Origin: Nitrospira sp.
GTDB lineage: Bacteria > Nitrospirota > Nitrospiria > Nitrospirales > Nitrospiraceae
DNA length: 64,000 nt
Reading direction: 5' to 3'
Assembly: GCA_024998595.1 (NCBI GenBank)
Contig: JACOEK010000002.1
Coordinates: 62,001 to 126,000 of the forward strand
The position numbers were made by a program, and so were the translations under genes. Under the pieces are notes generated by a model, which saw nothing but the letters and a program-made list of their open reading frames with translations, was not told where the DNA came from and made no database searches. Shown in pieces: positions 1 to 8,057 of this stretch. Numbering within the stretch: the first letter of the stretch is position 1; each line of letters opens with the position of its first letter.

Positions 1-1
1 C

Positions 2-484
2 CTGTTGGAGTCAGGGACATTCCACTTCAGAACGCCCGAGGAAGCGAAAAACCTCGCGATGCTGCTCGCGCATGCCTATCCCGATGCCGACCGGGTAGTC
101 ACCGGCATCCTCGAACTGACCTTGAATGCGATCGAACACGGCAACCTCGACATCGGCTACAAGGAAAAATCACGACTGATCGAGGAAGATAAGCTGGAGG
201 AGGAAATCGCCCATCGGCTGAGCTCACCTCCCTACTCGTCCCGAGTCGCCACGGCAAAATTTTCCCGCATGCCGCACGGTCTGTCGTTACACATCACTGA
301 TCAAGGGAGCGGATTCGACTGGAAAAAATACATGGACTTTGACCCCGAGCGCGCCTTCGATACCCATGGACGCGGAATCGCCATGGCGAACAAGGTCAGT
401 TTCGACCGGATCGAGTACCGCGGGAACGGCAACCAGATAATTACGGTTCTTCATCTCGAGCAGGCAGCGGCCCTGGCTGTCTAG
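2..484 (+). CDS. HATPase-domain protein (anti-sigma/RsbW-like), C-terminal part only
   Basis: The frame is open from the first bases of the window, so the 5' end lies upstream; the TTG at base 5 is only the first start codon the ORF caller met. The protein has a GHKL ATPase fold of the anti-sigma-factor kinase type: an N-box (ELTLNAIEHGN), a G1 box (DQGSGFDW) and a G2 box (HGRGIAMA). In this family such a domain often follows a response-regulator receiver or other sensory domain and binds ATP to phosphorylate or sequester a partner. No partner gene is visible downstream, where the next gene is convergent. The fold is well supported, the exact role is not. Confidence 0.8.
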   Translation: MLESGTFHFRTPEEAKNLAMLLAHAYPDADRVVTGILELTLNAIEHGNLDIGYKEKSRLIEEDKLEEEIAHRLSSPPYSSRVATAKFSRMPHGLSLHITDQGSGFDWKKYMDFDPERAFDTHGRGIAMANKVSFDRIEYRGNGNQIITVLHLEQAAALAV

Positions 485-529
485 AACAGCCGCTTCCGCC
501 CCACGTCATCGCCGCGCTCTCACGACCAT

Positions 530-1921
530 CTAGCGAATCTCGACGCGTGACACGGCGTACCAGCGGTCCGTGCGTTTACCCTCAATCGCCAGTTCGACAA
601 CCGCAGACCGGGCATCCTCAGAAAGTATCGCCACATCCAGCGTATAGGAGCCGGGAGATACAGTCTCCGGCACCACTACCGTATCCTCCGCGCGGTGAGA
701 TGGTCCCGGCAGCCACTGCTTCAAGTCGACAGAGCTGACCCACTGCGCCACGACCTGATCCGTGCCGGAACGCAATCGATACGCCAGCGGCCAGGCATGA
801 TAGATAGGCGCCACCCCCTTATTGTCCCACCGTGATTGAATGACAAGCGGTTTGCCGGACCCGCTCGCGGCCGGATGGGTCAGCTCACGCAGAACAAACC
901 GGTAGCCGATTTTCTTCAGAAACTCATCGAACCGCGGCCGCCATGCAGCCGGCACCGGCTTCGATTTGGCATTCAACACCGAGACATGCCATTCCAGCCC
1001 CTTCTCCAGAATCCGGTCGAGATCGAACCCCCGCTCGTACCATTCATGGATATAGCCGCAGACTTCCATTTGCACAGGTCCGCGCTTCCACGCATCGGCG
1101 ATCGCCGGCTCCTCCAACACCGGAGCATAGGCATGTTCCATATGATTCCAGTCAGGACTGAAATAGCCGTAGTCCCCGAAACAATCCCCTCGCCAGCCGG
1201 CACCTCGCTGCGTCGCATACTTCAGTTGCCCGTTGTGCAACATGACGAGCGGCGTTCCGGCAAAATATTTCAGATACCAATCCGTAATCGCAAGCTGGTT
1301 GGTCTCACTCGGATAGAATGCTTTACATTGCGCCTCGACACCTTCGCAGCAGGCCGTATTCCATTCCCCCCAACAACCCACCGATCCGATATCCACATGA
1401 TCAATGTTGATTGATCGCCCATACCGTTCTCCGAAGGCGCGGATGAGCCGTTCATGGTAATCGAGAAAGACGGGGTTGTTATAGTCGGGGAAAATGCCAT
1501 CCGATTCCTTGACGCTGCCGACTCCCTTATCAAGCAGCCATTGCGGGGTACCGGTCTTATATTCGGAAACGATCCGGATGGCGAGCGTTTCTCCCTTGGC
1601 TTTCGCCTGCGCAATCACGCCGTCCACCAGCGCAAAATTGTATTGTCCCTCGGCCGGTTCTAGCTCCGCCCAGGGCCAGCGAAAATAAGCCACGGTGGTA
1701 TGCGGATATTCATCGGCCTTGGGAGGATGGCCGAAGCCGAAGTGAAAGTCGGCAAACCCCATCCCCGGATTGTCTAACACGTCGTCGATTTCCCGAGGCT
1801 GCACTGTCACGAGCTTCCCCGTAGAAGTGCGGTCTGACCCGCCGCTGGCAGGAGACGCACATGCAGCCAGGCTCAGCCCCATCATGACCAACAGCCCCCA
1901 TTTCCATTCCTCTCTCCGCAT
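530..1921 (-). CDS. DUF4832-family lipoprotein with glycosidase-like barrel
   Basis: A 463-residue exported lipoprotein. The ATG at 1921 is preferred over the ORF-track start at 1936 because AAGGAG lies 6 nt upstream. The signal peptide ends in lipobox LAAC with Cys21. The body begins with NPGMGFADFHF and YFRWPWAELEPAEGQYNF, typical of DUF4832/DUF4874 proteins, which resemble TIM-barrel glycoside hydrolases and carry a C-terminal beta domain. No substrate can be assigned. It stands alone, divergent from the SDR gene at 2063, with about 140 bp of shared upstream region. Family assignment is good; enzymatic activity is inferred only from the fold. Confidence 0.75.
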   Translation of the reverse strand: MRREEWKWGLLVMMGLSLAACASPASGGSDRTSTGKLVTVQPREIDDVLDNPGMGFADFHFGFGHPPKADEYPHTTVAYFRWPWAELEPAEGQYNFALVDGVIAQAKAKGETLAIRIVSEYKTGTPQWLLDKGVGSVKESDGIFPDYNNPVFLDYHERLIRAFGERYGRSINIDHVDIGSVGCWGEWNTACCEGVEAQCKAFYPSETNQLAITDWYLKYFAGTPLVMLHNGQLKYATQRGAGWRGDCFGDYGYFSPDWNHMEHAYAPVLEEPAIADAWKRGPVQMEVCGYIHEWYERGFDLDRILEKGLEWHVSVLNAKSKPVPAAWRPRFDEFLKKIGYRFVLRELTHPAASGSGKPLVIQSRWDNKGVAPIYHAWPLAYRLRSGTDQVVAQWVSSVDLKQWLPGPSHRAEDTVVVPETVSPGSYTLDVAILSEDARSAVVELAIEGKRTDRWYAVSRVEIR

Positions 1922-2062
1922 GCCTGCTCCTTTCATCGACCACGATCCCGCTTACCCTACACGACGGTACACCGCGTACCATACTCCACCGGAGGCAGCT
2001 GACTGTAGGGTCACACAGCAAAGTATGGTAGGGTACGCGGCCAGACACAAGGAAGACGAGAC

Positions 2063-2947
2063 ATGCCGAACTGGTTTTCAACCTCTTCCCCATCAGACTC
2101 CGTCGTCATTACCGGCGCCTCGTCCGGCATTGGGGCGGCCTGTGCCCTCGCGTTGGATACTCTCGGATACCGCGTCTTCGCCGGTGTCCGTCATCCCGCG
2201 GACGGCGAACGGCTGCAGCGGCAAGCCGGTCCGCGCCTCATGCCCATTCGTCTCGATGTGACCGATTCGGCTTCGATCGCAGCAGCCAGCCATACGGTCG
2301 CAGCCATGGTGGGAGATCGCGGGCTCGCAGGCCTGGTGAACAACGCCGGTATCGGCGTGGCAGGCCCCATCGAGCTGCTGCCTCTTGCCGACTGGCGACG
2401 TCAATTCGACGTGAATGTATTCGGCCTGATTGCCGTTACTCAGACCTTTCTGCCGTTGATCCGCCAGGGGCGAGGACGCATCATCAATATGGGCTCGATT
2501 GCCGGACGAGCTTCCATGCCCTTCATGGCCCCTTACGCCGCCTCCAAACATGCATTGGAAGCGATTACCGATGCCTTACGCCTCGAACTGCAACCGTGGG
2601 GTATCCGCGTGGCCCTCATCTCGCCCGGCGCCATTGCCACGCCTATTTGGGGAAAAACCAGAAAAGAAGTCGATACGTGGGATGCCACCTGGAGCCAGGA
2701 ACTCAAGAACATGTACAAGGAAGGCTTCACCCGCATCAAAGAGGCGGCTACGGCTGCGGGCGAACAGGCACAACCGGCGAATGTCGTGGCTCAAGCGGTG
2801 GCGCATGCCTTGCGGTCGCGCTGGCCGAACACGCGGTATCTCGTGGGCTCCGATGCTGCGATTCGTTCGTGGCTGGCGCTCCTCCTGCCGGATCGACTCA
2901 ACGATTGGATCATCACGCGAATCGTCAAGCTTCCCTCGCGCCGCTGA
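2063..2947 (+). CDS. SDR family oxidoreductase
   Basis: A 294-residue classical short-chain dehydrogenase. It has the cofactor motif TGASSGIG (residues 17-24), NNAG (93-96), catalytic Ser145 (MGSIAG) and the YxxxK pair Tyr158/Lys162 (YAASK). The sequence resembles the NAD(P)-dependent retinol/hydroxysteroid-dehydrogenase-like group, so the substrate is probably a lipophilic alcohol or ketone, but it cannot be named. The stop lies 6 bp from the stop of the convergent lipoprotein gene at 2954, so there is almost no space for separate terminators. A GGAAG sequence precedes the ATG. Confidence 0.85.
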   Translation: MPNWFSTSSPSDSVVITGASSGIGAACALALDTLGYRVFAGVRHPADGERLQRQAGPRLMPIRLDVTDSASIAAASHTVAAMVGDRGLAGLVNNAGIGVAGPIELLPLADWRRQFDVNVFGLIAVTQTFLPLIRQGRGRIINMGSIAGRASMPFMAPYAASKHALEAITDALRLELQPWGIRVALISPGAIATPIWGKTRKEVDTWDATWSQELKNMYKEGFTRIKEAATAAGEQAQPANVVAQAVAHALRSRWPNTRYLVGSDAAIRSWLALLLPDRLNDWIITRIVKLPSRR

Positions 2948-2953
2948 CAAGCA

Positions 2954-3724
2954 TCAACGGCGGGCCGTCCGCACCATATCGATCACCTGACCCTGCCCGT
3001 CGAGAAAAATGTACACGGTCTCATTGGGATCCAGCTGTTCAATCGCGGGCTGCAAAAGGGGACGCACGGAAAATGATTGAATGTCATCGACCTTCATCCT
3101 CAGCCGCATGCGGCCGTCGCCGATCGTCACAAAGGCCCCTTCCACGCGGCGTTGTGGAGCAGGCAGTGCAGACCCGACGCCCAAGTCACGAGGCTTTCCC
3201 AGCGACAACACATCGACGAGCAGATACGCGCGATCGACCGCGAAATCGGCCGTTTCTCCGACTTCCAGCGCGGCGAGTTTATCCATCGCCACCGTTCGCG
3301 CGTAGAATCCCACATCACGCCCGGTATCGAGGCGAATCGTGACGCGTTCCTTTTGCGGATTAAACACCTTGCCCAACGATCCGCGAAAAACCTTCGTCGG
3401 CGGCGTGTCGGCCGGCCGCTGGTAGGCGACGATGTCATCATGGTCGTTGACCATGATCTCCACCGCTCCGCCCGCCTGCAACCCTCGGGCTTCGTCTCCC
3501 CCGGCTTCCAGCGACAAGTAACGGGGGCTGCGTTCCCCGGTATCAACTTCCACGCGATCACCGGTGATGCCGTGGATCGTCCCTTTCAAGAGCCTGGCGC
3601 TCGCGAGGATACCCGGCACCGGTTTCAATTCCTCGATGCTGAGTCCGGACATCAGCTTCGCCGAACTCCCGCACCCGGCCAAGCACAGCAGCATCATCAT
3701 ACCGATCCACACGGAATGCTTCAT
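2954..3724 (-). CDS. Lineage-specific lipoprotein, unknown function
   Basis: A 256-residue lipoprotein. I start it at ATG 3724, not the ORF-track 3832, because only this start gives a clean signal peptide with lipobox LAGC (Cys18), and GAGAG lies upstream. The remainder is beta-rich, with repeated segments about conversion or modulation of charged strands (VEVDTGERSPRYLSLEAG, VTIRLDTGRDVGFYARTV) that look like tandem small beta-barrel or SH3-like units. I recognise no named family. It is convergent with the SDR and divergent from the lipoprotein gene at 3905. Confidence 0.7.
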   Translation of the reverse strand: MKHSVWIGMMMLLCLAGCGSSAKLMSGLSIEELKPVPGILASARLLKGTIHGITGDRVEVDTGERSPRYLSLEAGGDEARGLQAGGAVEIMVNDHDDIVAYQRPADTPPTKVFRGSLGKVFNPQKERVTIRLDTGRDVGFYARTVAMDKLAALEVGETADFAVDRAYLLVDVLSLGKPRDLGVGSALPAPQRRVEGAFVTIGDGRMRLRMKVDDIQSFSVRPLLQPAIEQLDPNETVYIFLDGQGQVIDMVRTARR

Positions 3725-3904
3725 ACGTCTCGCTCTCATTCTGGTTCTGGGTATCACGCTAACCGATGATAAAACAAATCGCCGCCCGGAGGCGAGCAAG
3801 GCCAATACTTTGCAGACCCAAGGCCGATCCAATCATCCTGCTAGGCTTCCTGGAACAGGTATGCTAGAACCGCAGCTGCTGAGCCACCTTCATCACCGAC
3901 ATCG

Positions 3905-5104
3905 ATGCGTACCACGATTCCTTCTGTATTCCTGCGTTGTCTAATCGGCCTGGCCGTCTCACTGAACCTGGCAGGCTGTCTCTCGCCGCCGACGCTGACG
4001 CGCGCCGTCGTCTCGTATGACAGCGCCATCAACGATTCCATTTCCAAGCAGCTACTGCTGAATATTGCACGCGCCCATCACCATCAGCCGGTCCACTTTA
4101 CAGGCGTATCAAACGTCGCCGCCACCTTCGATTTTCGCATCAACGCGGGAGCGACCCCCACACTGACCGGCGAGGCCGGGAAGACCCTGCTCCCGATCTT
4201 CGGCGGCAGCGTGGCCGAAAATCCCACCATCAGCATTGCCCCGATTGACGGGGAAGAGTTCACCAGACGCCTGTTGACGCCGTTTCAAGAAACCAAATTC
4301 ACGCTCCTGCTGCGGCAAGGCGGGGATATCGATCTCCTGCTCCGTCTAATGGCGAAAGAGTTACGCGTGAATGATCATGGCGAAGATATCGCCTACCGTA
4401 ACAACCCGACCGACAAACCGGGCTATGAGATGTTCCGCAAGGTGGTGCTGCATATTTCCGCGATTCAGGATGCCAATCGCCTCTATGCGGAATCGATGCT
4501 ATTCGAACGCACCTGGACGATTCCGGCCGAATCCGTGACGGCAGAGGGGTTCAAAGCGCTGGAGCAGGACTATCTGGTCGCCTACGATCCTCAGCAGAAA
4601 ACCTACCGGCTCCGTAAACCGGTGTCCGGAAGAATTCTCATCACGAACTACGACCCGAACACCCTCCCACCCGAAGAACGTGTCAGGCTACATGAGGAAG
4701 CGGAACGACGCCCCATGAACGATGTCTCGTTCGACATTCGGCCGGGACACTATGGAGGAGAGTGGCCGTTGAAAGGCGAGTTCCGACTACGCAGCTTTAA
4801 TACCATGCTCAATTTTTTGGCACAGTCCGTGGAAGAAGAACCGGAATATGCCGTCGAGAAAGACAGCCGCACGCCGTCCTTTATGGACAATCCGGTCAGG
4901 ACCATGGATCTCCTCGTGCAAGATTCCTCCCCGTCCGAATCAGACTTGACCGTGCAGTCTCATGGTAAGTATTACGCCGTCAATGTCACGGGCCCCCTCG
5001 CACGATGGAATCGTGAAGCCTTCAAACTCCTGTACCAGCTCTTCCAGATGACCGTCACAGAAGTGTCGCGTAGCGGCGTGCCCAGCATCACCATTGCGAA
5101 ATAA
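3905..5104 (+). CDS. Large lineage-specific lipoprotein, unknown function
   Basis: A 399-residue lipoprotein with lipobox LAGC (Cys25). After the anchor comes a conserved-looking block (YDSAINDSISKQLLLNIARAHHHQPVHFTGVSNVAATFDF) followed by a long mixed alpha/beta body. I do not recognise a Pfam family. It probably faces the periplasm from the outer membrane. The next gene on this strand, the DUF481 barrel at 5256, is 151 bp downstream, so the two may work together at the outer membrane, but nothing in the sequence proves it. A short AT-rich inverted repeat (GCGTTT...AAACGC) sits between them. Confidence 0.75.
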   Translation: MRTTIPSVFLRCLIGLAVSLNLAGCLSPPTLTRAVVSYDSAINDSISKQLLLNIARAHHHQPVHFTGVSNVAATFDFRINAGATPTLTGEAGKTLLPIFGGSVAENPTISIAPIDGEEFTRRLLTPFQETKFTLLLRQGGDIDLLLRLMAKELRVNDHGEDIAYRNNPTDKPGYEMFRKVVLHISAIQDANRLYAESMLFERTWTIPAESVTAEGFKALEQDYLVAYDPQQKTYRLRKPVSGRILITNYDPNTLPPEERVRLHEEAERRPMNDVSFDIRPGHYGGEWPLKGEFRLRSFNTMLNFLAQSVEEEPEYAVEKDSRTPSFMDNPVRTMDLLVQDSSPSESDLTVQSHGKYYAVNVTGPLARWNREAFKLLYQLFQMTVTEVSRSGVPSITIAK

Positions 5105-5255
5105 CCTCCGTCCTCAGTACAGCGTTTAATTATTAAAACGCGCACAGACTTGAAACTGTCCAACCCTCTCGATTAGGGTGAGGCCTGGTCCAACTGATGC
5201 CAGCACATCGCCTCGACTGCGAGCCGCCGGCCCGTCTGAATTCCGGTTTACACCC

Positions 5256-6281
5256 ATGCACCGTGATTATCCTTCAAGTCTCCTGCTCTGGCAGCGGGCG
5301 CTGCTTCTCCTTAGTCTGTGGATCGCCACGCCCGCCTCTGCCGATGAAGTCTATTTACTGAACGGCGACCGGCTCACCGGCACAATCGTCAAGATGGAAG
5401 AAAATATCCTGACGATCCAAACGGACTACGGCGGGGAGATCAAGGTCGATTGGAAAAAGGTCCAGCGTCTCACAGCGACAAGTCCACTCAAGGTCTTAGT
5501 TCCGGGAGAATCGCATGATGCCCTGCGGGACTTTGTCTACGGCACCCAGGGCCAACGAGAAATTACGGAGGCCGGCCCGGACAGTGCCACGCTGCTGTCG
5601 GACATCACCGCCATCAATCTCGAACCCATCCGCCTGACAGGCACCGTGTCGGTGGGCGGGAACAACACGTCCGGCAACAGCAGTACCAAAGCGTTCAATG
5701 GGGCGACCCGCCTGACGCTGTATGCACACCGGCAGCGATTGTTGCTCGAAGGAAAATACAACTACGGGCAGGCGAACGACCAAGTGACCGCGCGAAATTC
5801 TCTCGCGAGTTTGAAACACAATTATTTTATCAGCAAGCAGGTCTTCATCGAAACGTTCGGCATGCTGGAAAAAGACACGCTGCAGGCCTTGCAACTTCGG
5901 TCCACGATCGGAAGCGGCTTGGGTTATCAGTTCTATGAAACCCCCACCACTACCCTCTCCTTATCGGCCGGTATCGCCCATGTGAACGAACATTTTACCA
6001 ACAGCCCGAATACAGAGACGCCATCGGGACGCTGGAGCCTCCGATGGGAACAGTCCATCTGGCCGGATCGCGTCAAATTTTTCCATCGCCATGAAGGGTT
6101 CTGGGACATCAACGCCGGGAACGCCTTCCGGTTCAACGCCGATCAGGGCCTCCGGATCACGGTCTATAAGAACCTCTTTTTCAATGTCGAGTATGATCTC
6201 CGGCTCAACACGCAGCCGGCGCCGGGACGCAAAAAAACCGACGAAGCGATGATTTTCGGCGTCGGGTACGAATTCCGCTGA
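5256..6281 (+). CDS. DUF481 outer-membrane beta-barrel protein
   Basis: A 341-residue protein. The ATG at 5256 is chosen because it gives a normal signal peptide ending in ASA (residues 22-29 region); the ORF-track start at 5178 adds an unlikely leader. After the signal comes a small beta domain (LLNGDRLTGTIVKMEENILTIQTDYGGEIKVDWKKV), then a DUF481-type barrel with alternating strands and a final Phe-Arg strand (FGVGYEFR). DUF481 proteins include salt-stress-induced outer-membrane proteins such as YdiY. Its function here is unknown. The gene ends 12 bp before the convergent flavoprotein gene. Confidence 0.8.
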   Translation: MHRDYPSSLLLWQRALLLLSLWIATPASADEVYLLNGDRLTGTIVKMEENILTIQTDYGGEIKVDWKKVQRLTATSPLKVLVPGESHDALRDFVYGTQGQREITEAGPDSATLLSDITAINLEPIRLTGTVSVGGNNTSGNSSTKAFNGATRLTLYAHRQRLLLEGKYNYGQANDQVTARNSLASLKHNYFISKQVFIETFGMLEKDTLQALQLRSTIGSGLGYQFYETPTTTLSLSAGIAHVNEHFTNSPNTETPSGRWSLRWEQSIWPDRVKFFHRHEGFWDINAGNAFRFNADQGLRITVYKNLFFNVEYDLRLNTQPAPGRKKTDEAMIFGVGYEFR

Positions 6282-6293
6282 GCACAACCTCGC

Positions 6294-7586
6294 CTAGCGG
6301 TCGCTTCCCGCACCGAGACTCGCTGCCGCCGCACGGCCAGCCACTCGTCCGGTTGCCCAGGCCCATTGAAAATTGAACCCCCCGATGCGGCCGTCACAAT
6401 CGAGCACCTCTCCAACGAGATACAGGCCGGGCACTAGCTTCGATTCCATCGTGCGGAAATTGACCTCTTCCAATGGAATCCCGCCGGCTGTCACTTCCGC
6501 GAAATTCCATCCGCGATCGCGTACAACGGGAAAACGAAACCGGGTGAGGGCCGTCATCAGCCGATCACGAACAGCGCGCGGAACCTGCGCGCAGGCCTGC
6601 TGTGGATCACCCCCGGCATGACGACAAAGGGCCTCGGCAGATCGCTCAGGCAACAACTCCGCAAGCAGCTTCAGCAGCGACCGACGAGGGTTTTGGGCTA
6701 CCTGCGAGAGAAACCATTCCCGCGACTGTTCCGCATTTCGACCGGGGAGGAAGTTTCCGTAGAGCTCCGCCGTTTCACCGCGCGCCCTGGCCAGACACCA
6801 GAATCGACTGGCATCCATCACCACCGGCCCGCTGATTCCGAAATGCGTCCAGAGCAGACTGCCTGTCCGCCGATCGACCGGCCGCCCTTCCACCATGGTC
6901 TGAATCTCTACCTCGTGCGACAGGCCTGAGAGTTCCGCGTGAAAACAATGCTCATCCAGCATCAACGCCACCAATGCCGGAACGGTCGGCGTCACGTGGT
7001 GTCCCAGATGCCGCGCGAGTCCGTACCCTGATCCGTCGCTTCCGGTGCGCGGCAAGGACTGCCCGCCGGTGGCCAGGATCACGCGACGCGCAGGCGTCTC
7101 GCCATGCTGATGACGAATCACGAACTCAGCGGGCCCTTGCGCACCGGCCTGTTCCGATGCGTTCCTGCGCTCGATGCCAGAGACGCGATGCCCCGGACGA
7201 AGCACCACGCCCAGTTCACGACTACGCGCCGTGAGCGCGTCGAGCACCGACCTGGCCTTATCGGTCACCGGAAACAGCTTGCCGGTCTCCTCGCGCTTCA
7301 GTTCGACTCCGAGCGATGCAAACCATGCCACGGTGTTCTGCACCGGAAAAGCCGCAAGCACATTGCGTACGAGGTGTCGGGTGCCGAAAAAATCCTCAGG
7401 CCTGACGACATCGTGCGTGACATTGCAGCGGCCTCCGCCCGACACCAGAATTTTTGCTCCAATGCTCGTGGCCCCGTCCAACAATTCAACCGTACAGTCT
7501 GGATTGTGCTCTGCCGCAAAAATACCGGCCGCCAACCCGGCCGCCCCCGCCCCGATCACACAGATATCCGCCACTGGCTCTCCCAT
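6294..7586 (-). CDS. BaiN/HI0933-type FAD-dependent oxidoreductase
   Basis: A 430-residue flavoprotein. The N-terminal dinucleotide-binding motif is GAGAAG (residues 12-17), followed by GAKILVSGGGRCNVTH, a hallmark of the HI0933/BaiN family. Near the C-terminus, ITAGGIPLEEVN-type and LYLVGEVLDCDGRIGGFNFQWAWATG sequences complete the FAD site. Biochemically characterised relatives reduce enoyl or flavin-dependent substrates, but most members are unassigned. GAGGTG precedes the ATG. A second, divergent member of the same superfamily is encoded at 12996-14234, so the window holds two paralogues with probably different substrates. Confidence 0.85.
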   Translation of the reverse strand: MGEPVADICVIGAGAAGLAAGIFAAEHNPDCTVELLDGATSIGAKILVSGGGRCNVTHDVVRPEDFFGTRHLVRNVLAAFPVQNTVAWFASLGVELKREETGKLFPVTDKARSVLDALTARSRELGVVLRPGHRVSGIERRNASEQAGAQGPAEFVIRHQHGETPARRVILATGGQSLPRTGSDGSGYGLARHLGHHVTPTVPALVALMLDEHCFHAELSGLSHEVEIQTMVEGRPVDRRTGSLLWTHFGISGPVVMDASRFWCLARARGETAELYGNFLPGRNAEQSREWFLSQVAQNPRRSLLKLLAELLPERSAEALCRHAGGDPQQACAQVPRAVRDRLMTALTRFRFPVVRDRGWNFAEVTAGGIPLEEVNFRTMESKLVPGLYLVGEVLDCDGRIGGFNFQWAWATGRVAGRAAAASLGAGSDR

Positions 7587-7739
7587 GTCACCTCATGACG
7601 ACCTGTTGATTCTTGCCGCCGCATGATGCCCGTTGCGAACACCGCGCGCAATCGCAAAACTCGGCATGGAAACCGGACCCCTCACTATGCCAAGATCTTC
7701 GAACGACGTTCAGGAACACGTCGCTGCCCGCGAGATCCC

Positions 7740-8057
7740 ATGCGCCCAAACCACCGGTTGCTCCTCCCAATGCTTGTGTTGTGCCTCACCACCGGATGCC
7801 TGCTACCGGCCTCTTCCAACGTGCCGGACAGTCCAAAAGATCCGGTGATTTCCACGAATGTCGAAGCGAAGTTCGCCGAGGATCAGCATGGCGGATTGTC
7901 CGGCATTCTCGTGACCACGGAAGAAGGCACGGTGACGCTGACCGGCACGGTGCAGAGGGCCGAACGGAAGGCAAGAGCAGCTGAATTGGCGCGGCAGGTG
8001 AAAGGAGTGAGGCGCGTGAAGAACGATCTGGAGATTCGCGCCGATCCTGCGCCGTGA
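7740..8057 (+). CDS. BON-domain lipoprotein
   Basis: A 105-residue lipoprotein. The ATG at 7740 gives a signal peptide with lipobox TTGC (Cys20); the ORF-track start at 7623 is too far upstream and lacks a signal. Residues about 35-102 form one BON domain (ISTNVEAKFAEDQ...ILVTTEEGTVTLTGTVQRAERKARAAELARQVKGVRRVKNDLEI), the lipid-binding fold found in OsmY. It is probably a periplasmic envelope-stress protein. Its TGA is immediately adjacent to the stop codon of the convergent AsmA-like gene, with no base between them. Confidence 0.85.
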   Translation: MRPNHRLLLPMLVLCLTTGCLLPASSNVPDSPKDPVISTNVEAKFAEDQHGGLSGILVTTEEGTVTLTGTVQRAERKARAAELARQVKGVRRVKNDLEIRADPAP